57,256 nucleotides of DNA from Bacillus sp. (in: firmicutes). Lineage in GTDB: Bacteria; Bacillota; Bacilli; Bacillales; JACDOC01. Positions 24,481-33,724 of this stretch are shown here, one piece after another (position 1 is the first letter of the stretch; each line of letters starts with the position of its first letter). The notes below the pieces were generated by a model that saw only the letters and a program-made list of their open reading frames with translations, had not been told where the DNA came from and searched no databases. The DNA is taken from positions 1 to 57,256 of the forward strand of contig JACDOC010000018.1 of assembly GCA_017656295.1 (NCBI GenBank). The letters run 5' to 3'. Position numbers and translations under genes: made by a program.

Positions 24481-24515
24481 AGAAAAAGCCGCGAGCCACA
24501 TTCGCGGCTTTTTCT
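24481..24515 (+). terminator. Very strong terminator, probably that of hup
   Basis: AGAAAAAGCCGCGA pairs with TCGCGGCTTTTTCT over 14 bases with a 7-base loop. Without the IS it would lie about 80 bases after the hup stop. Confidence 0.85.
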
Positions 24516-24588
24516 ATAAGCTTTTATTCTGTTGAAAAAAACAATGAGGAGACTATAAAGATAGAAATACGCATGAGGGGAAACGAAA

Positions 24589-24681
24589 ATGTATATTAGA
24601 GATATCATTTTTCAGTCATTTACAATTTTGATTTCTGTTATCGTCGCAAATAAATTTTTTGTTTATTCATCAAAGAAGTAG
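24589..24681 (+). CDS. Possible 30-residue membrane peptide
   Basis: ATG at 24589 follows GAGGGGAAACG. The product MYIRDIIFQSFTILISVIVA then NKFFVYSSKK has one hydrophobic span and a basic end, typical of small membrane proteins of Bacillus. Not recognised. Confidence 0.4.
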   Translation: MYIRDIIFQSFTILISVIVANKFFVYSSKK

Positions 24682-24745
24682 TAAATACATTGTTTTCATT
24701 TTAGCAACAATTTATAAGAAAACACCAAAAAAACGGAGTCAGTTT

Positions 24746-24964
24746 TTATTCAACCTGCTCCTTTAAATTACCTATATATTCATGTAGTTTGCTTTCTTCA
24801 TACTCATTTAGTTCTCTCATAGGAATAATCGATTGAGAAGCAGGATTTGTTCCACGAACTTCAGCAATCAATTGATTACCTTTGAAGATATTGTACGTTG
24901 GTTTTCCATCTGAACTTTCTATTGGTTCGTGACGAAACATCGATTTTGACTTACTTTCTTCCAC
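24746..24964 (-). CDS. Hypothetical 72-residue protein
   Basis: A small hydrophilic protein (MEESKSKSMFRHEPIESSDG at the start, LHEYIGNLKEQVE at the end) with a good ribosome binding site on the minus strand (AAAGGAGATG before 24964). No membrane segment or known motif. The middle TYNIFKGNQLIAEVRG looks like one beta-hairpin. It is monocistronic. From 24965 to 25362 I see no gene. Confidence 0.6.
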   Translation of the reverse strand: MEESKSKSMFRHEPIESSDGKPTYNIFKGNQLIAEVRGTNPASQSIIPMRELNEYEESKLHEYIGNLKEQVE

Positions 24965-25362
24965 TTAAATACATCTCCTTTTTTTAAAATACTTTTTTAT
25001 AGAATTCGTAGCATAACTATAGTCAAATGTTTGATATAGGGGGGAATGCATAGCCCAACGAACCAAAACTTTTAAGGTATAGAGCTAGTTGGGAAAGGTT
25101 TATTTTGGCCTTCATATGAGTGTCTGTGATCAACTGCTTTTATTGTTCTTTTTGTGTAAATGGTATAGGTAAGGTCATTTTTTATTTTCCCTTTTATCCA
25201 TCTAAGTATCCGTAAAATGTCATCTTTAAAGTGATTAACACAAGATTCCATCGGAGTTTTCTTTAAATAAGTACCAAAACTCCGTAAATTGACACCTATA
25301 TATTAAAGAGAATGAAATATTACCACTTATGCATACTATATATAAAAAGGAGAATGTCTCTT

Positions 25363-25521
25363 ATGAGTAAATGGAACAAAGAAAGTTCACCAAACAACAA
25401 CTTATCTGCAGCTGAATTTAAAATTTCTGAAGTCGAAACAGAGCATGAGTTTTCAGAAGAATTATCAGATGGAATGGAAAGAAACGAGTACATAAAGGAC
25501 CAACAAAGAAAAAATAAATAA
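25363..25521 (+). CDS. Hypothetical 52-residue acidic protein
   Basis: I choose the ATG at 25363 because AAAAGGAGA (25345-25353) is well spaced for it. The product begins MSKWNKESSPNNNLSAAEFK and is rich in Glu, Asn and Lys, probably disordered. It resembles small Bacillus sporulation-associated proteins in composition only. Confidence 0.5.
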   Translation: MSKWNKESSPNNNLSAAEFKISEVETEHEFSEELSDGMERNEYIKDQQRKNK

Positions 25522-25589
25522 AAAACTCCTAGTCATAAAACCTGCTGTTATAAATGAAAAAAGTTTTAAAAGATATCTAAAAAAGGAAA

Positions 25590-25830
25590 GAGGCCTTAAA
25601 TGTTTGTAGAACCGGGTCGCGAGGAAGGATATTTGAAGTACCGAAAAGCAAATAAGTTGAGACAGGTGAAACTCCTGTAGGTTAATACTGTGGGGGGCGT
25701 AATCTCTCCTAGCCTTTACATACGAAAGGAGTGCATGTTTGAATCCTGTCGGAGGCATCATCTTTTTCTCGGGTTAATCGACGAACAGGTGCGATGCTTA
25801 ATGAACGGGCATCGCCTTTGTTATTTGTAA
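25590..25830 (+). promoter_or_regulatory. Structured leader RNA candidate with terminator, upstream of the TerC gene
   Basis: The 455-base gap before the TerC gene holds several hairpins in order: ACAGG/CCTGT with loop TGAAACT (25663-25679), CCTTT/AAAGG with loop ACATACG (25712-25728), and a terminator GCGATGC/GCATCGC (25791-25815) followed by CTTTGTTATTT. The layout (folded domain, terminator, then 150 bases to the gene) is that of a transcription-attenuating riboswitch. TerC genes in Bacillus often follow the Mn-sensing yybP-ykoY riboswitch, but its hallmark GGGGAGUAG loop is not visible, so I cannot assign a known class. Confidence 0.5.
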
Positions 25831-25976
25831 ACAAAAGTATGGTATGGCCCAGGGCTTTTAAGGTAATAGCAATCATACAAATCATACAAACCGTTTAAAA
25901 TATTTGGGATGGATGAACACTAGTGAGGTCAACACTTAAGATGACATCATAACAATCATTTGTCAGGAGGATAAAA

Positions 25977-26651
25977 GTGGAATTCTTAGGACTTGATATG
26001 TCAACACTCATGAAAGTTATTATGGTTGATCTCATTCTTAGCGGAGATAATGCAGTTGTAATTGCATTAGCTGCTAGAAATGTACCTGCAGAACATCAAA
26101 AAAAAGCGATCTTTTGGGGAACATTCGGTGCGATTGTTTTGAGATTAATTTTCGCAGCCATTATTGTTTGGTTATTGAGAATTCCGTTGATTTCTGCAAT
26201 TGGCGGAATTTTGCTTGTTCGAATTGCTTATAATTTACTCGCCGGAAAAGAAAAAGAACACAAAGCTGGGGGGACCACGGTGGCATCAGCAGTTAAAACA
26301 ATTATTATTGCAGATGCGGTTATGTCACTAGATAACGTTTTGGCATTAGCGGGTGTTGCACACGGGTTCCTACCAATCTTAATTGGTATTTTAATTTCTA
26401 TTCCAATCATTATTTGGGGAAGTCAACTCATATTAAGAGTTATGGAAAATTTTCCTATTATTATTTATGCGGGCGCTGGTCTATTAGCTTATACTGCAGG
26501 TGAAATGATTGTTGGAGATCAAAAAGTAGATGAATTTCTCCATTCTATAGCTCCAAACTTAAAACAAATTATCCATGTTGGATTACCAATTGCATTAGTA
26601 ATTATTGTAGTAGGAATTGGGTACTTGAAAAGAAGTAAAAAAAATGATTGA
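25977..26651 (+). CDS. TerC family integral membrane protein (YjbE-like), putative Mn exporter
   Basis: A 224-residue membrane protein with about seven spans. The TerC signatures are present: DLILSGDNAVVIALAARN near residues 16-33 and DAVMSLDNVLALAGVAHG near 113-130, each with the acidic pair that binds metal. Bacillus relatives (YjbE, YkoY/MeeY, YceF/MeeF) act in manganese efflux and metallation of secreted enzymes. GTG start behind CAGGAGGATAAAA. A long structured leader with a terminator precedes it, suggesting metal or metabolite control. It ends at a terminator and stands alone. Confidence 0.92.
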   Translation: MEFLGLDMSTLMKVIMVDLILSGDNAVVIALAARNVPAEHQKKAIFWGTFGAIVLRLIFAAIIVWLLRIPLISAIGGILLVRIAYNLLAGKEKEHKAGGTTVASAVKTIIIADAVMSLDNVLALAGVAHGFLPILIGILISIPIIIWGSQLILRVMENFPIIIYAGAGLLAYTAGEMIVGDQKVDEFLHSIAPNLKQIIHVGLPIALVIIVVGIGYLKRSKKND

Positions 26652-26782
26652 AGCCTGTACGAAGATTAAACGAACGGATGGGAATGTTTAGTGGAAATGA
26701 AAAAAGGTTTTCGATTTATCCTTAGACAAAAAAGTGCATACATTTCAAAATTAGTGGTAATCCTTTTCTTATTGAAAGATTG

Positions 26783-26820
26783 GACGCTTTCCTTTTGGAA
26801 GGCGTCTTGTTTTGTTTTTA
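26783..26820 (+). terminator. Terminator after the TerC gene
   Basis: GACGCTTTCC pairs with GGAAGGCGTC (one G-T pair) around TTTT, followed by TTGTTTTGTTTTT. Confidence 0.85.
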
Positions 26821-26956
26821 GGACCATATAGTTGAATAATCATCCATTTTTTGGCAATAGAATGGGATACTTCAAATCGGTATCGCTGTATATCTAGAAT
26901 TTATTTCCTATCCTCATTTAGGTAAATGTTCTTATTTTATTTTTTTGTATTGATTT

Positions 26957-26971
26957 TGATAATCATTATCA
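26957..26971. promoter_or_regulatory. Fur box 1, siderophore promoter
   Basis: TGATAATCATTATCA is a perfect 7-1-7 Fur box (TGATAATNATTATCA). It lies 83 bases before the first siderophore gene, in an AT-rich promoter region. Confidence 0.93.
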
Positions 26972-26997
26972 TTTATCCTGTTAATGTATAACGAAAA

Positions 26998-27012
26998 TGA
27001 AAATCATTATCA
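26998..27012. promoter_or_regulatory. Fur box 2, siderophore promoter
   Basis: TGAAAATCATTATCA differs from the perfect 7-1-7 box by one base. The two boxes are 41 bases apart (about four helical turns), which would give tight iron repression. Confidence 0.88.
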
Positions 27013-27053
27013 ATTAACAAAAGATATGATTTTCAAAAGAGGAGTGTTTAACT

Positions 27054-28418
27054 ATGGAAGCAACCATTTATACTCATCCAAGTAATGAAGCATTATTATC
27101 TATTCAAGCACAAAGGGAATCAAATGCACGATCCTATCCAAGAAGATTGCCTCTTGCTATTAAAAGAGCAGAAGGAGTTTATGTTACAGACATGGATGAC
27201 AAGCAATATATAGATTGTTTAGCGGGAGCAGGTACACTTGCGTTAGGTCATAATCACGCGGTTGTCCGTGAAGCGATTGAAGAAGTATTAAAGTCTTATT
27301 TGCCATTACATACACTTGATTTGACAACGCCAGTTAAAGAGGCCTTTATTGATGAATTATTTGCTTCTTTACCACGTTCATTTGCGGAAAAAGCAAAAAT
27401 CCAATTTTGCGGGCCAACAGGCGGTGACGCAATAGAAGCTGCCTTAAAGCTAGTCAAAACGGCAACTGGCAACAGAGCGATTCTGTCGTTTCATGGGGGA
27501 TATCATGGTTCCACACATGGCACCTTGAGTGTTAGCGGGACTACTGATCCGAAAAAGAAAATTCATGCACTTGTACCAGATACGCATTTTCTTCCATATC
27601 CATATGAATACCGTTGTCCGTTCGGGATTGGAAAAGATGGACACCGTATTAGCAGTACGTACATTGAGAATTTACTAGATGACCCGGAAAGCGGAATTGT
27701 CACTCCGGCGGGTGTCATTGTAGAGGTGGTACAGGGTGAGGGTGGTTCAATCCCCGCTCCAATAGAATGGTTAAAAGAGCTTCGCCGCATCACAAAAGAA
27801 CGAAACATTCCACTTATTATTGATGAAGTACAAACTGGCATCGGCCGAACAGGAAAAATGTTTGCATTTGAGCATGCTGGAATCGAGCCTGATGTTCTTG
27901 TTCTTTCAAAAGCAATCGGAGGAAGTCTACCGCTCTCCGTTGTGCTTTACGACCGTCGTCTTGATAAATGGGAACCTGGGGCCCATATCGGAACATTCAG
28001 AGGAAATCAAATGGCGATGGCTGCCGGTCGAGCCACAATACGGTTTGTGAAGGAGAATCAACTGCCGGAGTACGCACATAATATGGGATCTTACATAATC
28101 AAGGAATTAACATCCATTCAAAATCAAGTTCATTCAATTGGTGATGTAAGAGGGAGAGGGCTCATGATTGGTGTAGAAATCATTAATCCAATGAGGCAGC
28201 CAAACCAAATTGGTAGTTATCCGGCTTATCCTGAGCTAGCTAAAAACATTCAACAAGAATGCTTTAAACGAGGGGTTATTTTAGAAGTTGGAGGGCGTTT
28301 TAGCAGCGTCATTCGTCTACTGCCGCCATTAATCATCACACAAGAGCAAATTGATGAAGTGTTGGACCGTTTCTATCAAGCGATAATAAGCGCCGAATCC
28401 CAATTTGGATTGCGTTAG
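27054..28418 (+). CDS. dat: Diaminobutyrate-2-oxoglutarate aminotransferase
   Basis: A 454-residue class III PLP aminotransferase (RhbA/Dat type) that makes L-2,4-diaminobutyrate from aspartate semialdehyde using glutamate. Visible motifs: CGPTGGDAIEAALKL, the acidic cofactor site LIIDEVQTGIGRTGKMFAFE and the PLP lysine in LSKAIGGSLPLSVVLY, followed by TFRGNQMAMAAG. It is the first gene after two Fur boxes, 12 bases before the decarboxylase. AGAGGAG precedes the ATG. The pair Dat-Ddc supplies 1,3-diaminopropane, which points to schizokinen rather than aerobactin. Confidence 0.95.
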   Translation: MEATIYTHPSNEALLSIQAQRESNARSYPRRLPLAIKRAEGVYVTDMDDKQYIDCLAGAGTLALGHNHAVVREAIEEVLKSYLPLHTLDLTTPVKEAFIDELFASLPRSFAEKAKIQFCGPTGGDAIEAALKLVKTATGNRAILSFHGGYHGSTHGTLSVSGTTDPKKKIHALVPDTHFLPYPYEYRCPFGIGKDGHRISSTYIENLLDDPESGIVTPAGVIVEVVQGEGGSIPAPIEWLKELRRITKERNIPLIIDEVQTGIGRTGKMFAFEHAGIEPDVLVLSKAIGGSLPLSVVLYDRRLDKWEPGAHIGTFRGNQMAMAAGRATIRFVKENQLPEYAHNMGSYIIKELTSIQNQVHSIGDVRGRGLMIGVEIINPMRQPNQIGSYPAYPELAKNIQQECFKRGVILEVGGRFSSVIRLLPPLIITQEQIDEVLDRFYQAIISAESQFGLR

Positions 28419-28429
28419 AAGGTGAACAT

Positions 28430-29953
28430 ATGAATACAAACTTTGCTCATTGGTTTCTTCATCCTAGTGGTGAAAGTATAAAAACATACCGTGCACTTAT
28501 GGATTCGGTTGTTACGGTAATTGAGAATGAAACAATGAGGATTAATAAACCTTTTTCGGGAGCTTCTCGTCAAGAGATTGAGTCAAAAGTAAAAGAGATG
28601 TTTAATTTCTCAACTGTCGCTCAGAAGATGGATGTTGTGCTGGAAGAGATTCGAAATGTCATTGTGAGAAATTCTTTATGGATTTCTCACCCATCATCTA
28701 TGGCGCACCTTCATTGCCCACCTTTACTTCCGTCAATAGCTGCGGAGGTAGTAATCAATGCACTCAACCAATCCATGGATTCATGGGATCAAAGCCCTGC
28801 TGCTACTTATGTTGAAACGGAACTGATCAAATTCTTCACCAAGCAGATTGGTTATTCTCATGATTCGGATGGGATCTTTACAAGTGGAGGAACTCAATCC
28901 AATTATATGGGATTGCTGCTCGCTAGAAATAAAGCTTGCCAAACAAACTTTTCGGTTAACGTTCAGGAGGAAGGTCTTCCGATTGAGGCGAAAAGATTAC
29001 GAATTCTTTGCTCGGAGCATGCTCATTTCACGGTCCAACAATCGGCGGCACAGCTTGGATTGGGAATGAATGCGGTCGTAAAAGTTGCGACAAATGACAA
29101 GCATCAACTGTGTATAAATGATGCCAGGAATAAGATTGTCCAGCTTCGGCGACAAGGATTCCTTCCATTTATGATCGTGGCAACAGCAGGGACAACAGAT
29201 TTTGGAAGTATCGATGGTCTAAAAGATATAGCAAATTTAGCGAATGAAGAACAATTATGGCTGCACGTCGATGCCGCTTACGGAGGAGCCCTGTTATTTT
29301 CCCATCAATATCGGCACTTGGTCAGCGATTTACACTTAGCCGATTCGATTACGATCGATTTTCATAAACTTTACTATCAAACCATTAGCTGCGGAGCATT
29401 TTTTGTAAAACATAAACAGGACTTTAAGCAAATTGCTTACTTTGCAGATTACTTGAATCCTAAAGAAGATCAGAATAACGGTATCATCAACCTTGTGGAA
29501 AAAAGTGTTCAAACAACCAAACGGTTCGATGCCTTAAAACTTTTGTTCACTTTTAAGTTGATGGGGACTCATTTGTTTGGAGAGATGGTCGATTACACGA
29601 TTAATCTTGCGAAAGAAACAGCCAAACTGCTAAAGAACGATTCTCGTTTCGAGGTACTAAATGAACCAAAAATCAATGCTGTATTATTCCGTTACATTCC
29701 ATCACAACATCGGGAAGACCCATCGTATGTTGACAAAATCAATCTTGAGCTTCAACGTGCTTTCTACCAAAGCGGTGAACTAATTATGGCAAAAACAAGG
29801 CAAGACGGAAAAGTGTACTTGAAATTTACAATGCTCAATCCTCTCAATACAATCAGCAAGATGAAGATGCACATTGAACGAATCAAGCAAGCTGGGGAAA
29901 AAATAGAGAAAGAGCAAGGAGCGAATAGGTATGAATATTCCGTTTATTACTAA
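28430..29953 (+). CDS. ddc: L-2,4-diaminobutyrate decarboxylase
   Basis: A 507-residue group II PLP decarboxylase (RhbB type) that converts diaminobutyrate to 1,3-diaminopropane. The substrate-facing region is ISHPSSMAHLHCPPLLPS, the cofactor site LHVDAAYGGALLFS, and the PLP lysine lies in TIDFHKLYYQTIS. It starts 12 bases after dat and its end overlaps the next synthetase gene by 23 bases, a coupled operon. Length and order match the rhbAB pair of Sinorhizobium and the equivalent genes of Bacillus (Priestia) megaterium, the classical schizokinen producer. Confidence 0.94.
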   Translation: MNTNFAHWFLHPSGESIKTYRALMDSVVTVIENETMRINKPFSGASRQEIESKVKEMFNFSTVAQKMDVVLEEIRNVIVRNSLWISHPSSMAHLHCPPLLPSIAAEVVINALNQSMDSWDQSPAATYVETELIKFFTKQIGYSHDSDGIFTSGGTQSNYMGLLLARNKACQTNFSVNVQEEGLPIEAKRLRILCSEHAHFTVQQSAAQLGLGMNAVVKVATNDKHQLCINDARNKIVQLRRQGFLPFMIVATAGTTDFGSIDGLKDIANLANEEQLWLHVDAAYGGALLFSHQYRHLVSDLHLADSITIDFHKLYYQTISCGAFFVKHKQDFKQIAYFADYLNPKEDQNNGIINLVEKSVQTTKRFDALKLLFTFKLMGTHLFGEMVDYTINLAKETAKLLKNDSRFEVLNEPKINAVLFRYIPSQHREDPSYVDKINLELQRAFYQSGELIMAKTRQDGKVYLKFTMLNPLNTISKMKMHIERIKQAGEKIEKEQGANRYEYSVYY

Positions 29954-31733
29954 TCATCTTACCATACAAAATTTGATTAATTGTTATGTGAAAGAAACAG
30001 GAAAAGGGGAGTGGAAGCTTCCAAATGAGGTTCCTATTCTAATAGAAGAAAAAGAGATTGAGCATGTATTAGTCATTCCGTTTCATCATCTGTCTGTTAC
30101 ATTATACATTCCCGTTCGATATAAATCTGTAACAGAACGTCATCTGTTTTCACCTTTTATGTATTATCAAATGAAGAATGATCATGTGAAACAACTTGAT
30201 TTCATTACATTAATTACTTTCATGCAAAAAGAATTCTCTCTCACATCCAATAAGCCCATTCAAACGGAGGAGCTTATGATTCGGACAATTTTAAGCTATC
30301 AAAATATGAAAAGAATTATATCAGAGCGATTCGATAGCTTAGAAGAATGCTATCAGACGGAAAAAACGTTTCTTCAATCAGAACAATCCTTGTTAATCGG
30401 ACATCAACTGCATCCGACGCCAAAAAGCCGTCAAGGAATTGATGAAGATGAAGAACATATTTTTGCGCCAGAGAGGAAAGGGGCTTTTCAGCTTCATTAT
30501 TTCCGTGCAGCAAACGATATTGTAGAGGAAGACTCTATTTTGTCCCAAAAGGCTTCGATACTTATAAAAGAAGAGTTAATGAATGACCCTTTCGTTGCTC
30601 AATCATTTAAAGAAAGATATTGCCAGGACGATGGTTTTTCATTGATCCCTGTTCATCCGCTGCAAGCGAGAAAGCTGTTGGGACGAGAAGATGTGTGCCA
30701 TCAAATTCAAAAAGGAAAGCTTGCCTATTTAGGACCGCAAGGCCGAAAATTTTATCCGACATCTTCCGTTCGGACGGTGTATCATCCGGAAGCACGATTT
30801 ATGTACAAATTTTCGATTCCGGTGAAAATCACCAATTCGTTGCGCGTAAATAAGCGGAAAGAGCTGGATCGCGGTGTTGAAGTGAGCCGTCTACTGCAAA
30901 ATGAGCTTCGTGAACAACTGGCAGCGCACCATCCGGCATTTCATATCATTCAAGACCCTGCTTTCATAAACTTAAAGCTTGAAACAGAAGAAACAGGGTT
31001 TGAAGTGGTGATCCGTGAAAATCCGTTTCAAAAGGGCAAGGATACACGCACGACGTTGCTTGCCGCACTTTGTCAAGATCATATAACGGGGGGCGCTTCC
31101 CATTTAGCAAATATCATTTCTGAAATAGCGAGCAGGGAGGACATTTCAACCAGCAAGGCAAGTGAACAGTGGTTTACTCGCTATTTGCAAGTGAGTTTAA
31201 GGCCGCTTTACTGGTTATACGCAGTTTATGGGATCGCTCTGGAAGCACACCAGCAAAATTCTGTGATAAAACTCGATGAACAAGGCTATCCATCAACCTT
31301 TTATTATCGTGATAACCAAGGCTATTATTTTATGGAATCAAAGGCTCAAAAATTAAAACAGCTCGTTCCATCATTAAATGAAAAAAGCGATACGATATGT
31401 GCTGACTCTATCGCAGAGGAACGATTCCGTTATTATGTCTTTTTCAACCACTTGTTCGGTTTGATTAATGCATTCGGAGTCAATCAATTGATCAATGAAA
31501 AGCGATTATTATTATTGCTGAAAGAAGAACTGAAAGACCTCAAAAAGAATTTAGGTGATCATACGAACTTATTGGATTCTTTATTAAATGAAAAAAAGTT
31601 GCCATGCAAGGCCAACTTACTGACAAGATTGCACGATATGGATGAGCTTGTCGGACCGCTTGAGACTCAATCTGTTTACGTAAATGTAAACAATCCATTG
31701 GCTTTGACTGTAGGTGAGTTGTATGAAGTCTAA
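29931..31733 (+). CDS. IucA/IucC family siderophore synthetase (RhbC-like)
   Basis: A 600-residue NRPS-independent siderophore synthetase that activates citrate with ATP and couples it to the N-hydroxy-N-acetyl diaminopropane arm. The ATP-binding motif GHQLHPTPKSRQGI is intact (about residues 158-171), as are IPVHPLQARKLLG, TSSVRTVYHPEARFMYKFSI and the C-terminal FhuF-like domain (LRPLYWLYAVYGIALEAHQQN). It overlaps ddc. Its pairing with a second synthetase at 33725 implies successive attachment to both ends of citrate. Confidence 0.93.
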   Translation: MNIPFITNHLTIQNLINCYVKETGKGEWKLPNEVPILIEEKEIEHVLVIPFHHLSVTLYIPVRYKSVTERHLFSPFMYYQMKNDHVKQLDFITLITFMQKEFSLTSNKPIQTEELMIRTILSYQNMKRIISERFDSLEECYQTEKTFLQSEQSLLIGHQLHPTPKSRQGIDEDEEHIFAPERKGAFQLHYFRAANDIVEEDSILSQKASILIKEELMNDPFVAQSFKERYCQDDGFSLIPVHPLQARKLLGREDVCHQIQKGKLAYLGPQGRKFYPTSSVRTVYHPEARFMYKFSIPVKITNSLRVNKRKELDRGVEVSRLLQNELREQLAAHHPAFHIIQDPAFINLKLETEETGFEVVIRENPFQKGKDTRTTLLAALCQDHITGGASHLANIISEIASREDISTSKASEQWFTRYLQVSLRPLYWLYAVYGIALEAHQQNSVIKLDEQGYPSTFYYRDNQGYYFMESKAQKLKQLVPSLNEKSDTICADSIAEERFRYYVFFNHLFGLINAFGVNQLINEKRLLLLLKEELKDLKKNLGDHTNLLDSLLNEKKLPCKANLLTRLHDMDELVGPLETQSVYVNVNNPLALTVGELYEV

Positions 31734-32328
31734 AGTTTTCATCAAACAAGATTATCCTTTTGAGCGATACGATCCTATTATCAAAAAGACGATTACATTT
31801 CGTCAAGTAAATATGAAAGAAGATTTAAAACGGCTTCACTCATGGATGCACGAAGAACATGTCATCCCTTTTTGGAAGTTAAACATTTCACTTGCAGATT
31901 ATGCTGATCATTTACAAAAGTTTTTACAGGATGATCATCAAACTCTCTTGATTGGTGAACTGGATGGTGTACCGATGAGTTATTGGGAGTCATACTGGGT
32001 GAAGGGTGATATTATCGGTAACTATTATGAGTTTGATGAATATGATCAAGGCATTCATTTACTGATCGGACCGAAAGAGTTTCTAGGAAAAGGTTTCATC
32101 TATCCGTTGATGATGACAATTTTATACAAAAAACTACAAATACCAGAAACAAAAAAAATCATTGCAGAACCGGATATTCGAAACGAAAAAATGATTCATG
32201 TATTCAAAAAATGCGGTTTTCAACCTGTAAAGGAGGTCCAATTGCCTGACAAAACAGGGTTATTAATGGTATGCGAGCGGAAGGTATTTGAAAGAAGGTG
32301 GACAGATTGGCAAATGAACCAATTTTAG
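31723..32328 (+). CDS. N-acetyltransferase of the siderophore pathway (IucB/RhbD-like)
   Basis: A GNAT-type enzyme of about 201 residues (MKSKVFIKQDYPFERYDP) that acetylates the N-hydroxylated diamine. Motifs include FRQVNMKEDLKRLHSWMHEEHVIPFW, a pattern special to the IucB/RhbD/MbtK clan, and the cofactor region GIHLLIGPKEFLGKGFIYPL, then ENR-like PDIRNEKMIHVFKKCGFQ. I choose the ATG at 31723 (TAGGTGAG upstream); a GTG at 31714 is also in frame. It overlaps both neighbours, consistent with a tightly coupled operon. Confidence 0.92.
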   Translation: MKSKVFIKQDYPFERYDPIIKKTITFRQVNMKEDLKRLHSWMHEEHVIPFWKLNISLADYADHLQKFLQDDHQTLLIGELDGVPMSYWESYWVKGDIIGNYYEFDEYDQGIHLLIGPKEFLGKGFIYPLMMTILYKKLQIPETKKIIAEPDIRNEKMIHVFKKCGFQPVKEVQLPDKTGLLMVCERKVFERRWTDWQMNQF

Positions 32329-33599
32329 ACGTGATTGGAGTGGGAATCGGTCCTTTTAATCTAGGATTAGCAGCATTGCTTGATAAGACGGAATGCCAGT
32401 CACTATTTTTTGATAAAAAACCATGCTTTGAGTGGCATCCAGGAATGCTTTTGGAAGGAACAACCTTGCAAGTGCCGTTTATGGCCGATGCTGTAACCAT
32501 GGTAGATCCGACAAGTCATTATAGTTTTTTAAATTACTTACATGAACACAAGAGATTATATCGATTTTACTTTTTTGAAAAATTTCATATTCCACGAACA
32601 GAATACAATCATTATTGCCAATGGATTGCCCGGCAGCTCCCACAGCTTCAGTTCGGGGTCGAAGTGCAGAATATTGAGCAAACAGATGAAGGGTATTTTC
32701 GTGTTACCGTATACTCCAATAACGAAAAGAAACAAAAAATTTATCAGGCCAATCATGTTGTATTAGGAGTAGGAACGAGACCGTATGTTCACGAGAATTT
32801 TCAATCATTGCTTGGTGACCAAGTATTTCATTCTTCACAGTATTTGTACAAGCGGGAAAACATCCTAAAAGCGAGCTCGATTACAGTCATCGGTTCGGGA
32901 CAGAGTGCAGCCGAAATTTTTCATGACCTATTATTAAAACAACCGGATCATGATTATCAATTGTCATGGTACACAAGGTCCAAAGGATTTTATCCGATGG
33001 AGTATTCAAAGCTTGGGTTGGAACATTTCTCGCCTGATTATACACGTTACTTTTATCAATTGCCGCAACAAAAGAAAAAAGCCGTCTTAAGCAATCAGTC
33101 TTTACTGTACAAAGGAATCAGCTTTTCCACGATTGCTAATATTTATGATTTATTGTATGAGCGAACCGTTGGTAACAAAACACCGAACGTTCATCTGCAG
33201 GCATTGACTGAACTGGTGTCCATTGAAGAATGGAACAATCGATATTATTTATCTCTGTATCAGCACGAACAGGAAAAAGGGATAAACATAGAAAGTGATG
33301 TAGTCATTTTAGCAACAGGTTATCAGCCTTATATCCCTAATTGTTTAAAAGGAATGATGAATATCGTCGAGTGGGATGAATCAGGCCAGCTTGTCATTCA
33401 AGAGGATTATAGAGTGAAGTTAAAAACCGAAAGTCAAAACCATTTATTTATTCAAAACGGAGAGCTTCACACGCACGGCGTGGGAGCCCCTGATTTAGGA
33501 CTCGGAGCGTTTCGAAATGCGACCATTATCAATCAAATAGTAGGAAAAAAAATATATCAAACATATGAAACCAATGTATTTCAACAGTTTGGTGTATAG
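32298..33599 (+). CDS. Diamine N-monooxygenase (IucD/RhbE-like)
   Basis: A 433-residue FAD- and NADPH-dependent N-hydroxylating monooxygenase acting on 1,3-diaminopropane. FAD motif GVGIGPFNLGLAAL near residue 12, NADPH motif VIGSGQSAAEIFHDLL near 200, and the C-terminal ATGYQPYIP. The GTG at 32298 overlaps the ribosome binding site itself; a TTG at 32307 (MANEPILDVIGVG) with AGAAGGTGG five bases upstream may be the real start. In the same operon as the synthetases; it makes the hydroxylamine that becomes the iron-binding hydroxamate. Confidence 0.94.
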   Translation: MDRLANEPILDVIGVGIGPFNLGLAALLDKTECQSLFFDKKPCFEWHPGMLLEGTTLQVPFMADAVTMVDPTSHYSFLNYLHEHKRLYRFYFFEKFHIPRTEYNHYCQWIARQLPQLQFGVEVQNIEQTDEGYFRVTVYSNNEKKQKIYQANHVVLGVGTRPYVHENFQSLLGDQVFHSSQYLYKRENILKASSITVIGSGQSAAEIFHDLLLKQPDHDYQLSWYTRSKGFYPMEYSKLGLEHFSPDYTRYFYQLPQQKKKAVLSNQSLLYKGISFSTIANIYDLLYERTVGNKTPNVHLQALTELVSIEEWNNRYYLSLYQHEQEKGINIESDVVILATGYQPYIPNCLKGMMNIVEWDESGQLVIQEDYRVKLKTESQNHLFIQNGELHTHGVGAPDLGLGAFRNATIINQIVGKKIYQTYETNVFQQFGV

Positions 33600-33724
33600 G
33601 GCGAAAAAATAGATGATGCATTTCGGAAATACAGTTTGAAGAATCACATAGTTAATTTATTGGAAGGAAGTATGCATTCGTTTCCATTTTATTTAAATCT
33701 ATTAAATCAAAAATAAAAAGGGAG

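Noticed and set aside
25590-25760. yybP-ykoY, M-box, cobalamin, FMN or ydaO riboswitch
   Set aside because: Single loops look similar (GGTGAAA hairpin, CATACGAAAG), but none of the full consensus patterns could be followed by eye, so no class is assigned.
25735-25761. tRNA-like 3' end (GTTTGAATCCTGTC followed by GGAGGCATCA) in the TerC leader
   Set aside because: The supposed T-stem does not pair and no matching acceptor 5' strand or anticodon arm exists upstream.
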